From: Bacteroidota bacterium
Lineage (GTDB): Bacteria > Bacteroidota > Bacteroidia > NS11-12g > UBA9320
NCBI GenBank assembly: GCA_016124755.1
Contig: WGNA01000005.1
Location: forward strand, 242,684-306,683
Direction: 5' to 3'
Length of the DNA: 64,000 nucleotides
A program made the position numbers and the translations under genes. The notes under the pieces were generated by a model. It saw only the letters and a list, made by a program, of their open reading frames with translations. It ran no database searches and was not told where the DNA came from. Positions 1 to 7,672 of this stretch are shown here, one piece after another (the first letter of the stretch is position 1; the number at the start of each line of letters is the position of its first letter).

Positions 1-836
1 TTATCACCCGGTTTTGAATTAAATACGTAAGAAGAACAAATACCCGGATTTACGTCCATCCATTGGTTGTTCTTTCTGTCCCACGGTGGAGTTGCAATAC
101 GGATGTTCAACATCACGATATTTCCTTCAGCAGGGTGATTGGCCATAGAATACGCCCGGAAAACCGGTTCGTCGTTCTTCATTTTTAACGACCATAAATT
201 GTATTTGTCCCACTCCGATTTAAAGTCCATCGGATCACGCCCCTCGGCAACTAATTCCGGATGAGCCGTGATATCTATATTCTTAAAATCAACTGTAATG
301 GCAGGAACGTCAACCTGAATGTATCCACCTGCTTCGAAATGCAAAGTTTCTCCTTCCGGAAGTTTTACAACAAACTCCTTAATGAACGAAGCCACGTTAT
401 AGTTCGAAACCACTTCACACTCCCACTTTTTAATTCCAAAAATTTCTTCAGGAATTCCGATTTTCATATCGTTCTTCACTTTCACCTGACAAGCAAGACG
501 CCAGTGATCCTTCTGTTCCTTTCGCTTTATGTGGCCGGTTTCAGTCGGCAGAATATCTCCACCACCATCAAACACCTGGCATTTGCACATTGCGCAGGTT
601 CCACCACCACCACAGGCTGAAGGCAGAAAAATAGATTCATTCGACAACGTACTCAGCAGAGTCGTTCCCGCAGCCACTTCGATTTCCTTTTCTCCGTTAA
701 TATTGATCTTAACACTTCCCTGATTAACCAGTCTTTTGGCGGCAACCTGAAGCATAAGAACCAGCAACAAGATCACAATCGCCAGCATTACGGCGGATGT
801 GATTATGATCGCAGAATTAATTTCTAATATCATCAT
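1..836 (-). CDS. nqrF: Na+-translocating NADH:quinone reductase subunit F (3' end cut off by the window)
   Basis: Reading leftwards from an ATG at 834-836 the frame stays open to base 1, giving about 278 residues of a family normally near 410. It starts with one membrane helix, then a plant-type ferredoxin domain whose cysteines lie in the segment ACGGGGTCAMCKC, with the fourth in LACQ, binding a 2Fe-2S cluster. An FAD-binding reductase region follows, with RAYSMAN as the flavin motif; the NADH-binding part lies outside the window. NqrF takes electrons from NADH into the Nqr complex. Its start is two bases after the nqrE stop, so it is the last gene of the nqr operon. An ATG at 831-833 is an alternative start. 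Confidence 0.95.
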   Translation of the reverse strand, partial: MMILEINSAIIITSAVMLAIVILLLVLMLQVAAKRLVNQGSVKININGEKEIEVAAGTTLLSTLSNESIFLPSACGGGGTCAMCKCQVFDGGGDILPTETGHIKRKEQKDHWRLACQVKVKNDMKIGIPEEIFGIKKWECEVVSNYNVASFIKEFVVKLPEGETLHFEAGGYIQVDVPAITVDFKNIDITAHPELVAEGRDPMDFKSEWDKYNLWSLKMKNDEPVFRAYSMANHPAEGNIVMLNIRIATPPWDRKNNQWMDVNPGICSSYVFNSKPGD

Positions 837-838
837 AA

Positions 839-1489
839 TTAATTTCCAAATGGAAGTTTGAAACCACTAAAACTCAAGAAGGCAAATGCCATCAAACCTA
901 CCGTAATAAAGGTGATACCCAACCCACGTAAAGGCTTTGGAACGTCTGAGTAACTGAGTTTTTCCCGTACAGCAGCCAGCGCGACAACGGCTAAAAACCA
1001 TCCAAGACCAGAGCCAAGTCCGTAAACAGCACTTTCTCCAAATGTGAACTCTTTACCGGGGAGGAACAGAGCAGCACCCAGAATTGAACAGTTTACAGCA
1101 ATCAATGGAAGAAAGATTCCAAGAGCAGTGTAGAGTGCAGGAGAAAGTTTCTCAACCGCCATTTCAGTAAGCTGAACGAAAGCTGCAACAACAGCAATAA
1201 AGATGATGAACTTCAAAACCTCCAGATCCACTTTACTGAAATCGGCAAACTCCTTCGAAACTCCCAGGTTGTTCAACCATGTAAGTGCACCTTCTTTTAC
1301 AATGTAGTTGTAAGCCAACCAGTTCAGAGGCACTGTCATCAACAGTACGAAAGTCACAGCCATTCCCAATCCGATTGCCGTGGTGATCTTCTTGGAAACC
1401 GCCAGATATGAACACATTCCCAGGAAGTAGGCAAAAATCATATTGTCGATAAAGATCGACCGTACAAATATGTTTAACAGATTTTCCAT
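839..1489 (-). CDS. nqrE: Na+-translocating NADH:quinone reductase subunit E
   Basis: 216 residues, almost entirely hydrophobic with about six membrane helices, close to the usual NqrE length of about 200. The N-terminal segment around [20 protein letters not shown] and the later [10 protein letters not shown] segment are the two half-repeats that hold the conserved cysteines coordinating the intramembrane iron centre shared by NqrD and NqrE (family knowledge). A hydrophilic insertion around residues 60-90 is somewhat long. Lies 17 bp after nqrD and 2 bp before nqrF in the operon. Confidence 0.96.
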   Translation of the reverse strand: MENLLNIFVRSIFIDNMIFAYFLGMCSYLAVSKKITTAIGLGMAVTFVLLMTVPLNWLAYNYIVKEGALTWLNNLGVSKEFADFSKVDLEVLKFIIFIAVVAAFVQLTEMAVEKLSPALYTALGIFLPLIAVNCSILGAALFLPGKEFTFGESAVYGLGSGLGWFLAVVALAAVREKLSYSDVPKPLRGLGITFITVGLMAFAFLSFSGFKLPFGN

Positions 1490-1506
1490 TGTTCGTTAGT
1501 TATTAA

Positions 1507-2169
1507 TTAAGCCTCTTCAGTGTATCCGTTTCTTGCACGCTGTGCCCAAATCAAAAGACCGAGAGCAATACAAGCACCTACCGGACTCATGAGAACACCG
1601 TTGCCAAGGTAATTTTCACCCAATACTTTATAACCGAAGAGCGAACCGCTTCCAAGTAATTCGCGGAAGAACGCTACGATAATCAGAATCATTGAATAAC
1701 CCAGACCGTTTCCAATTCCATCAAGAACTGAAGGCCAAGGTTTGTTTGCAAGTGCAAAGGCTTCGAGACGCCCCATTACAATACAATTTGTGATGATCAA
1801 CCCAACAAAAACTGAAAGTTGTTTTGAAACGTCATACGCATACGCCTGTAACATTTGGTCAACAACCGCCACCAAAGACGCAACAACCAGTAACTGAACG
1901 ATGATCCGGATTCGGGAAGGAATTACCTTCCGCATAAGAGAAATTAAAAGGTTTGATAATGCCACAACCAGTGTAACCGATATACACATATATAGTGTAG
2001 GAATCAGTTTCACCGTTACGGCAAGTGCTGAACACACACCAAGTACCTGAACGGTAATCGGGTTGTCGGCATCCAGCGGATTATTAATGAGTTTTCGGTT
2101 CTTCTTTGAGAATAAAGGCTCTGAAGCCGGTTTGGCTTTTTCTACTGTGCTAATTGCTTCTGCGCTCAT
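1507..2169 (-). CDS. nqrD: Na+-translocating NADH:quinone reductase subunit D
   Basis: 220 residues, about six membrane helices; paralogue of NqrE in the RnfA/NqrE/NqrD family. The N-terminal 30 residues are a hydrophilic extension ending in KKNRKLINNPLDADNPITV, after which the typical NqrD sequence begins (QVLGVCSALAVTVKL). The second half-repeat contains TNCIVMGRLEAFA, with the cysteine expected to ligate the shared iron centre. It begins 3 bp after the nqrC stop, so translation is probably coupled. Confidence 0.96.
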   Translation of the reverse strand: MSAEAISTVEKAKPASEPLFSKKNRKLINNPLDADNPITVQVLGVCSALAVTVKLIPTLYMCISVTLVVALSNLLISLMRKVIPSRIRIIVQLLVVASLVAVVDQMLQAYAYDVSKQLSVFVGLIITNCIVMGRLEAFALANKPWPSVLDGIGNGLGYSMILIIVAFFRELLGSGSLFGYKVLGENYLGNGVLMSPVGACIALGLLIWAQRARNGYTEEA

Positions 2170-2172
2170 GGT

Positions 2173-2940
2173 TTAATCCTTTTTCATTTTGCTTTCCATA
2201 TATGGCTGGTATAATTTCATGTAATTATCCAGCATGATATTAACACCTTTTCCGGTGAGTGTGGCACCAGACATTCCATCAACCGAGTGCGGATCTGATG
2301 CGTAATCATTTCCTTCTCCTTTTTGCATCACAACCGATACTAGGGAATGCGATTGATCAAAAATCTGTTTTCCCTTATATCTCGACTGAACTTTCTCTTC
2401 TGTAATTCGTGCGCCAAGACCCGGAGTTTCTCCTTTGTGATCGAATACTACACCTTCAACCGTGTTCAAATCACTCTTCAAGGCTATGTATCCCCAGATA
2501 TTATCCCAAAGTCCGAAGCCATACATCGGCATTACATAATATTCAACATCCCCGGATTGCTCGTTTTTCACTAAATAAATCGGAAGACTGATTTCGGTAC
2601 CTTTTGGCAATAAACCTGTTTTGTTATCGAGTTTCTTATACTCTTTTCTGAGATTTACTTCTGTTACCTTAACATCTGGATTCACTGAACCGTCACCGTT
2701 AAGAACTTTCTCCTCAACAATTTTGTCGTATAGTTCGCTGATCGCCAACTTATCCTTTCCGTCTATTGCGGTTCCCAGAGCAGATTTCAGAATAAATTTC
2801 TTTCTTTCTAATTCCCGTTCGGTTTTTTGTTTCTCGGAGAGAGCACCGGAAACTGCCGAAAGCAGAATTCCACAGAAGAGGATCACCAACAAGGCAAACC
2901 CGAAAATATATCCGTTTGAATTTTTATTAAGCTTTGACAC
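2173..2940 (-). CDS. nqrC: Na+-translocating NADH:quinone reductase subunit C (covalent FMN)
   Basis: 255 residues: one N-terminal membrane helix (about residues 10-32) followed by a periplasmic FMN-binding domain. The motif DGMSGATLTG near residue 227 holds the threonine to which FMN is attached through a phosphoester bond in this family. NqrC passes electrons between NqrD/E and NqrB. Its start lies inside the last codons of nqrB (14-bp overlap), which supports translational coupling. The flavin transferase ApbE needed to load FMN is not encoded in this window. Confidence 0.96.
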   Translation of the reverse strand: MSKLNKNSNGYIFGFALLVILFCGILLSAVSGALSEKQKTERELERKKFILKSALGTAIDGKDKLAISELYDKIVEEKVLNGDGSVNPDVKVTEVNLRKEYKKLDNKTGLLPKGTEISLPIYLVKNEQSGDVEYYVMPMYGFGLWDNIWGYIALKSDLNTVEGVVFDHKGETPGLGARITEEKVQSRYKGKQIFDQSHSLVSVVMQKGEGNDYASDPHSVDGMSGATLTGKGVNIMLDNYMKLYQPYMESKMKKD

Positions 2941-4078
2941 GACTCAATCTTCTGTTAATGTTAGACTTCACAACATAATAATCAACCAACGGAGCGAACA
3001 CATTCATCAGCAATATGGCGAACATGATTCCTTCCGGATACGCCGGATTGAATACCCTGATTAATACGGTTAAGATTCCAATCAATGCACCGTAAATCCA
3101 TTTCCCACGTGCGGTTTGCGCGGCAGAAACCGGATCTGTCGCCATAAAGATTGCACCGAATGCGAAACCACCGATTAATAAGTGATTGACTGCCGGGAAG
3201 TCGTAATAGACATTTCCACCCACAGCGTTCAGAATCATTCCCATTCCCAGCGCACCTAAAACAGTAGAGAGCATAATCTGCCAACTGCCGATGCCGGTTA
3301 TTATTAAAAAGATGCCTCCGATAAGACACATTAATGCTGAAGTTTCGCCCATTGAACCCGGAATCCACCCCATGAATGCGTCCCATGAGGATATAGTCAT
3401 TTCTTTTCCTACTGCCAAAAGTCCCAATGTTGTTGCCCCGGAATATCCATCCACGATTCCAACCCCTTCTTTTAATCCGGTAACCCAAACCAAATCACCC
3501 GACATTTCTCCCGGGTAAGCGATGTAAAGGAAAACACGAGCAGTAAGTGCCGGGTTTAAAACATTCATCCCCGTTCCACCAAAAATTTCTTTACCAACAA
3601 TAACTGCAAATGCCGTAGCGATGGCAACCATCCACAAAGGAATATCCGGCGGTAAACACAAAGGAATGAGCAGACCGGAAACCAAAAAGCCTTCATTAAT
3701 CGGGTGACCTTTCATCTGGCAGAACATGAATTCGAGACCGAGTCCTACACCGTAAGAAACTACGATGATTGGGAGCGATTGTAAAAATCCAAAAAGGAAA
3801 TTATCGAACAACGATGCTGTTTGCCCCATTGCCAAATGATATTGGTATCCTTCGTTCCACATACCGAAAAGTGTAGCCGGTATTAAAGCCAGAACCACCA
3901 TAAACATGGTTCGTTTCAGATCTATTCCATCCCGGATATGAGAACCGGTTTTAGTTGTATGATTCGGAACGAACATAAAAGTTTCCATTCCGTCGAATAC
4001 AGAATGAAGGAAACTCAGCTTGCCACCTTTTTCAAAATTAGGTTTGAGCTTGTCGAGCGTATTTCTTAAAAACTTCAT
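2927..4078 (-). CDS. nqrB: Na+-translocating NADH:quinone reductase subunit B (covalent FMN)
   Basis: 383 residues with about ten membrane helices, the core sodium-channel subunit of Nqr. The covalent flavin motif SGATT is at residues 213-217, with T216 the expected FMN attachment site. N-terminal residues 1-50 are cytoplasmic and include the conserved HTTKTGSHIRDGIDLKR stretch seen in NqrB. Located 14 bp after nqrA and overlapping nqrC. Confidence 0.96.
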   Translation of the reverse strand: MKFLRNTLDKLKPNFEKGGKLSFLHSVFDGMETFMFVPNHTTKTGSHIRDGIDLKRTMFMVVLALIPATLFGMWNEGYQYHLAMGQTASLFDNFLFGFLQSLPIIVVSYGVGLGLEFMFCQMKGHPINEGFLVSGLLIPLCLPPDIPLWMVAIATAFAVIVGKEIFGGTGMNVLNPALTARVFLYIAYPGEMSGDLVWVTGLKEGVGIVDGYSGATTLGLLAVGKEMTISSWDAFMGWIPGSMGETSALMCLIGGIFLIITGIGSWQIMLSTVLGALGMGMILNAVGGNVYYDFPAVNHLLIGGFAFGAIFMATDPVSAAQTARGKWIYGALIGILTVLIRVFNPAYPEGIMFAILLMNVFAPLVDYYVVKSNINRRLSRVKA

Positions 4079-4092
4079 TGTTGCTTTATCGA

Positions 4093-5430
4093 TTAACCCT
4101 CTTCTTCCATTAATGTGAGACCTTTTCTGAGTATCTGCTGAACTTCAATTTTCGATGTACAAACAAACTCACAGAGTGCGAGGTCTTCTTCTAGCACCTC
4201 ATAAATTCCAAGATTTTCCATGCGTTCCAAATCCTGAGCAAGAATCGCCTTCAGTAACTGAACCGGAAGAATATCCATTGGCAGTACTTTTTCGTACTGA
4301 CCCGTAACAACAAATGCCCGTTTTTCACCGTGCAAATTGGTGTTCACCTTAAACGACTTTTTAAGGTATTTGAAAATCGGGAATGAATTACTATTTGTTG
4401 GTCGGGCGTATGTCGGAAATAACCAACCCATGAATTCGTATTGATCTCCTTCTGGAATAATGGTGAGCAAATTATCGTAAAATCCGAGATAACCATCTGA
4501 CCCAACTTTATCGCCTGTTAGCACATTACCGCTGATCACGCGATTATTCCCGTTAGATGTTCTGCCATTAATCAAAGCAGAAATATTATTACCTGAAATC
4601 GTATTGATATATCCGGAATCACTTACTTCGGTACCGGCTAATGCTACTTTTTTTCGCATGTCTACATTACCGGTTAGGAAGAGTCTTCCAATAAAGATTA
4701 CAGATTGAACATTTAAAGTCCAAACAGTTTCTCCTTTATTAATCGGGTCTAAATGATGAATCTGAACTCCAACCAATCCGGATGGATGAGGCCCTTCAAA
4801 AACGTTGTGTTCAACACCGCTTAATCCAGAAAAAGCCGCAACTCCATTGGTCTTGGGAGAATGATTCAAATAAACTTTCGGAGCAAGTTTTCCGAGTATT
4901 TCAATTCCCTTTTTGAACGACGCTTCATCTCCTTCAAGCAGAAAAGCTGTGTCTGCAGCCAAAGGTGATGAATCAAAAGTCGAGATGTGGATAGACTTTG
5001 GCGAGTCGTCCGGATCTGCAATCACACCAAACGGTCGCTGAATTATACAAGGCCACAACCCTGAACTCAGCAACGTTTTTCGAATTGAATCGGCGTCATT
5101 TCCGGCATTCTGAAAATCCTTGTACTGGGTTTCGTGGTCTGCCTTTACCAAAATTGCCATTATGGCTCTGCGGTCACCCCGAACAATTTCTGTGACTGTT
5201 CCACTCACCGGAGAGGTGAATTTGATGTCGGGTCTTGTCTTGTCGTGAAACAATGGATCTCCGGCTTTAACAGTTGCTCCGGCCTGAACTTCAAGTTTAG
5301 GCTTAATGCCCGTGAAGTCTGTCGGTTTTACTGCCACGAGATCTCCAAACTGTTCACCTATCAATTTTCGGGAAGCTTCACCCTCTAACCGGATGTCTTT
5401 TCCCTTTTTGATTTTAAACACTTTACTCAT
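4093..5430 (-). CDS. nqrA: Na+-translocating NADH:quinone reductase subunit A
   Basis: 445 residues, soluble, first gene of the operon. It shows the NqrA/RnfC order: an N-terminal lipoyl-like barrel (PLFHDKTRPDIKFTSPVSG), a flavodoxin-like middle part and a C-terminal SLBB-like region (VLTGDKVGSDGYLG). NqrA lies on the cytoplasmic side and contributes to quinone binding. The ATG at 5428-5430 is preceded 26 bases upstream by the promoter octamer TAATTTTG, so nqrABCDEF is probably transcribed as one unit from there. Confidence 0.95.
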   Translation of the reverse strand: MSKVFKIKKGKDIRLEGEASRKLIGEQFGDLVAVKPTDFTGIKPKLEVQAGATVKAGDPLFHDKTRPDIKFTSPVSGTVTEIVRGDRRAIMAILVKADHETQYKDFQNAGNDADSIRKTLLSSGLWPCIIQRPFGVIADPDDSPKSIHISTFDSSPLAADTAFLLEGDEASFKKGIEILGKLAPKVYLNHSPKTNGVAAFSGLSGVEHNVFEGPHPSGLVGVQIHHLDPINKGETVWTLNVQSVIFIGRLFLTGNVDMRKKVALAGTEVSDSGYINTISGNNISALINGRTSNGNNRVISGNVLTGDKVGSDGYLGFYDNLLTIIPEGDQYEFMGWLFPTYARPTNSNSFPIFKYLKKSFKVNTNLHGEKRAFVVTGQYEKVLPMDILPVQLLKAILAQDLERMENLGIYEVLEEDLALCEFVCTSKIEVQQILRKGLTLMEEEG

Positions 5431-5456
5431 GAATGGCGTGCGATTGCAAACGGCTG

Positions 5457-5464
5457 CAAAATTA
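5457..5464 (-). promoter_or_regulatory. Putative -7 promoter element of the nqr operon
   Basis: On the minus strand the octamer reads TAATTTTG, a full match to the Bacteroidota -7 consensus TAnnTTTG, and is followed by CAGCC. The G lies 26 bases from the nqrA ATG. I see no TTG at the expected -33 distance. Confidence 0.55.
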
Positions 5465-5577
5465 GTGTTTAGATAATATCTGCTTCGGTTAAAGGGGCTT
5501 TTTTACATAGACTAAAAGCCGCCTGACACACTGATAACCAGTCAGTTTCAAGCCAATATTTACTATTTAGAATTATT

Positions 5578-6768
5578 CTAAGAAGACATTTTCCTCATTC
5601 GGTTGTTCCACGCCAGAAGTATGACAGATACCACAGATAGCACTAAAGGAAACAAAAAAGCAAGGGGTAGCCTCGAGTAGGTATTTTGATAGATCGCTGC
5701 CGGAATAACAGAGCCCAGAATAATTCCGAATTCCAGACAAATAAATAAAGTTGAAATCGCTCTTCCCATCGCTTTCGGATCACTTTTGTCAATAACCCAG
5801 GCAAAAATGGTTGGTGAATTAAGACCTGTCGCCATTCCAAATACGGCAGCTGACAAATAAAAAACGGTTGTGTTGTGGAAGAGTATCAGCATCAGATCCG
5901 CAACCAGCAATAGTATCAGTCCGATGCTCATTACATATTCCCTTCCCCGAATGTCGCTCCATCTGCCACCGGTAAAACGTATCATCAGAGATGTTCCCGT
6001 AAGCACAGAAAAAAATAATCCTCTTCGTTTAATACCCAGAGAATCACAGTAATCGGGTATCAGTGTTAGAACTGCACCGAAACTTGCAACACTAAGAACC
6101 ATCAGCGCCCCCTGCAAAGCAACCCTCGGTTCGAAAACGTCTGCCCATTTAAGCTTTAAAAATGACCATCTGAACCTGTGTGTAAACTTATGGGTTTCGG
6201 GTAAGCGTACTAAAGCAATTATGGTAACAAAAGAGAAAAAAGCTGCGGTACCAAACATATACGGATTACCTGCCTGTATCGCTACTTCCCCTCCAATCGC
6301 CGGCCCCAGACTCATCCCCAGATTGTTGGCCATGCCAAGTATACCCATTGCCTCTCCCCTTCTTTCAGGCGGGACAATGTCTGCAACATACGCTGTTGTT
6401 CCTGTCGGGGTACATCCTGCCGAAAATCCGTGCAAGAAGCGAAGAAAAAGAAACCCCGCCACACCTCCGATAAATGGGAAATACCCGGTAAAAGGATACA
6501 ACACACAAACAAATGTTGAGATGATCACTCCGGTTGTGATGAGGGGTTTTCTCCCTACCATTTCTATTAACTTACCACTAAATGGTCTGGTCGACATTGC
6601 TGAAAGAGCAAATAAACCAATGATAAGTCCTTTGAATTTTGCTCCCCCCAAGTCGGATAATATTTCGGGTAATTGGGGAATAATGAGATTGAAGCTCAGA
6701 AAATAAAAAAATGAACTAAGGCATAAAATCCAAAATCGCTGGTCGTAAGCTGAGATTACTGATTTCAT
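5578..6768 (-). CDS. MFS family transporter, substrate unknown
   Basis: 396 residues, 12 predicted membrane helices. The cytoplasmic loop after helix 2 contains FSGKLIEMVGRKP, a variant of the MFS motif A (G-x3-D-x2-G-R), and a second copy follows helix 8 (TGGRWSDIRGRE). Helices 4-5 carry GFSAGCTPTGTTAYVADIVP, typical of the drug:H+ antiporter or sugar-efflux branches, but the substrate cannot be told. The frame extends eight codons upstream, but those codons lie in the hairpin and T-tract of the preceding gene's terminator; the ATG at 6766-6768 followed by KSVISAYDQRF is the sensible start. It has no visible promoter between that terminator and the start codon. Confidence 0.88.
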   Translation of the reverse strand: MKSVISAYDQRFWILCLSSFFYFLSFNLIIPQLPEILSDLGGAKFKGLIIGLFALSAMSTRPFSGKLIEMVGRKPLITTGVIISTFVCVLYPFTGYFPFIGGVAGFLFLRFLHGFSAGCTPTGTTAYVADIVPPERRGEAMGILGMANNLGMSLGPAIGGEVAIQAGNPYMFGTAAFFSFVTIIALVRLPETHKFTHRFRWSFLKLKWADVFEPRVALQGALMVLSVASFGAVLTLIPDYCDSLGIKRRGLFFSVLTGTSLMIRFTGGRWSDIRGREYVMSIGLILLLVADLMLILFHNTTVFYLSAAVFGMATGLNSPTIFAWVIDKSDPKAMGRAISTLFICLEFGIILGSVIPAAIYQNTYSRLPLAFLFPLVLSVVSVILLAWNNRMRKMSS

Positions 6769-6771
6769 GAT

Positions 6772-6804
6772 AAAAAAAAAGAGAGTACACATCTGTACTC
6801 TCTT
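6772..6804 (-). terminator. Rho-independent terminator after the small gene at 6827-7060
   Basis: An 11-bp perfect stem (6779-6789 with 6794-6804, core GAGAGTACA/TGTACTCTC) closes a 4-base loop and is followed on the minus strand by a run of nine T (6772-6780). The run ends three bases before the MFS start codon at 6768. Confidence 0.9.
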
Positions 6805-6826
6805 CCTTATTTCTTGTTTTAAGGAA

Positions 6827-7060
6827 TCAATTCAGATTTACCTTCTCATACTGTTTTCCATTCCAGTAACCGAGGAATTCAACTTCCTGTCTGGAGTGTT
6901 TCAGAAATTGTTTGATTTCAGCTTTTGTATCGCGACTAATCAAAACATTACTTGAGGTGTTGTTCATTGTGTTAACCACCTTCACATTAACATAATAAGC
7001 CTTTCTCTTTTCTACAGGCTTGGTTGCTGGTCTACCTTGTCTTGCTTTCTTTTCTGCCAT
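6827..7060 (-). CDS. Small basic protein of unknown function, AT-hook-like N-terminus
   Basis: 77 residues from the ATG at 7058-7060; an in-frame ATG four codons upstream gives an 81-residue form, but MAEKKARQGRPATKP looks like a natural N-terminus. The N-terminal 20 residues are strongly basic and contain QGRPATKP, resembling the GRP core of an AT-hook. The rest (KAYYVNVKVVNTMNN, later EFLGYWNGKQYEKVN) alternates polar and aromatic residues and suggests a small beta-rich fold. I do not recognise the family. It has a well-formed promoter upstream (TTTG-N18-TATGTTTG) and a strong terminator downstream, so it is a true single-gene transcript. DNA binding is inference only. Confidence 0.8.
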   Translation of the reverse strand: MAEKKARQGRPATKPVEKRKAYYVNVKVVNTMNNTSSNVLISRDTKAEIKQFLKHSRQEVEFLGYWNGKQYEKVNLN

Positions 7061-7114
7061 AATTAGCATCAATAAAAGGCTCGCGCCCTATTCAAATCAA
7101 TTATACAAACAATG

Positions 7115-7144
7115 CAAACATAGATAAGTTTGCGATATTTCAAA
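7115..7144 (-). promoter_or_regulatory. Promoter of the small gene: -33 TTTG and -7 TATGTTTG
   Basis: On the minus strand TTTG (7144-7141) is followed after 18 bases by TATGTTTG (7122-7115), matching both halves of the Bacteroidota sigma-A-type consensus TTTG...TAnnTTTG. The -7 element ends 54 bases upstream of the ATG at 7060, leaving a leader of about 50 nt. Confidence 0.75.
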
Positions 7145-7174
7145 GCAATATGAAAAGCATGTCTTTATCAATTA

Positions 7175-7191
7175 ATTAACACTGTGTTAAT
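7175..7191. repeat. 17-bp perfect palindrome overlapping the rlmH stop codon
   Basis: ATTAACACTGTGTTAAT: two 8-bp arms around a central T. It overlaps the rlmH stop codon (7187-7189) and lies about 30 bp upstream of the -33 element at 7141-7144. There is no T-tract on the minus strand, so it is a poor terminator; it could be an operator or chance. Confidence 0.5.
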
Positions 7192-7657
7192 CATTGTGAT
7201 AAGGCTCGCCTCTTAGTATCGTAAACGCCCTGTACAACTGCTCTGCAAAGAGCACCCGAACGAGTTGATGCGAAAAGGTAAGGTTCGACAAAGAGAGCTT
7301 TTCATTCGCTCTGTTATACAGCTGATCAGAAAAACCAAAAGCACCTCCAACAACAAAAACCACATTGCTGTTCGACGTAATCCATGCATTGAGTTGTTCC
7401 GCAAATTCCCGACTGTTGAAGGATCTACCTTTTTCGTCGAGTAAGATCAAAAAATCACGTTCGTTGATGTTTTTTAAAATCTGATCTGCTTCAAGTTTTT
7501 TAAGTTCTTCAGTGTTTCGGAACTGGCGTGATTTTATTTCCGCCAATTCTTTCCATTCTATGTTACCATATTTTCTCAGCCTCTTTCTAAACTCATCAAT
7601 ACCATTTAAAACAAAAGACTGATTTGTTTCACCCAGACATAGAATTTTAATTCCCAT
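7187..7657 (-). CDS. rlmH: 23S rRNA pseudouridine(1915)-N3-methyltransferase RlmH
   Basis: 156 residues, the usual length for this SPOUT-class methyltransferase. The SAM-binding trefoil knot is visible: VVFVVGGAFGFSDQL (near residues 98-112), followed by LSLSNLTFSHQLVRVLFAEQLYRA and the C-terminal ILRGEPYH, all hallmark RlmH segments. It methylates pseudouridine 1915 in helix 69 of 23S rRNA on assembled ribosomes. Starts 15 bp after RNase G on the same strand. Confidence 0.96.
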   Translation of the reverse strand: MGIKILCLGETNQSFVLNGIDEFRKRLRKYGNIEWKELAEIKSRQFRNTEELKKLEADQILKNINERDFLILLDEKGRSFNSREFAEQLNAWITSNSNVVFVVGGAFGFSDQLYNRANEKLSLSNLTFSHQLVRVLFAEQLYRAFTILRGEPYHND

Positions 7658-7672
7658 GAACTAATATTCTAA

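Noticed and set aside
261-723. Plus-strand open frames over nqrF
   Set aside because: Shadow frames of nqrF, which is fully supported on the minus strand.
2621-3064. 147-codon plus-strand frame over nqrC/nqrB
   Set aside because: Antisense shadow of two well-recognised genes.
6221-6706. 161-codon plus-strand frame antisense to the MFS gene
   Set aside because: Pro-rich shadow of membrane-helix codons; no own start signals.
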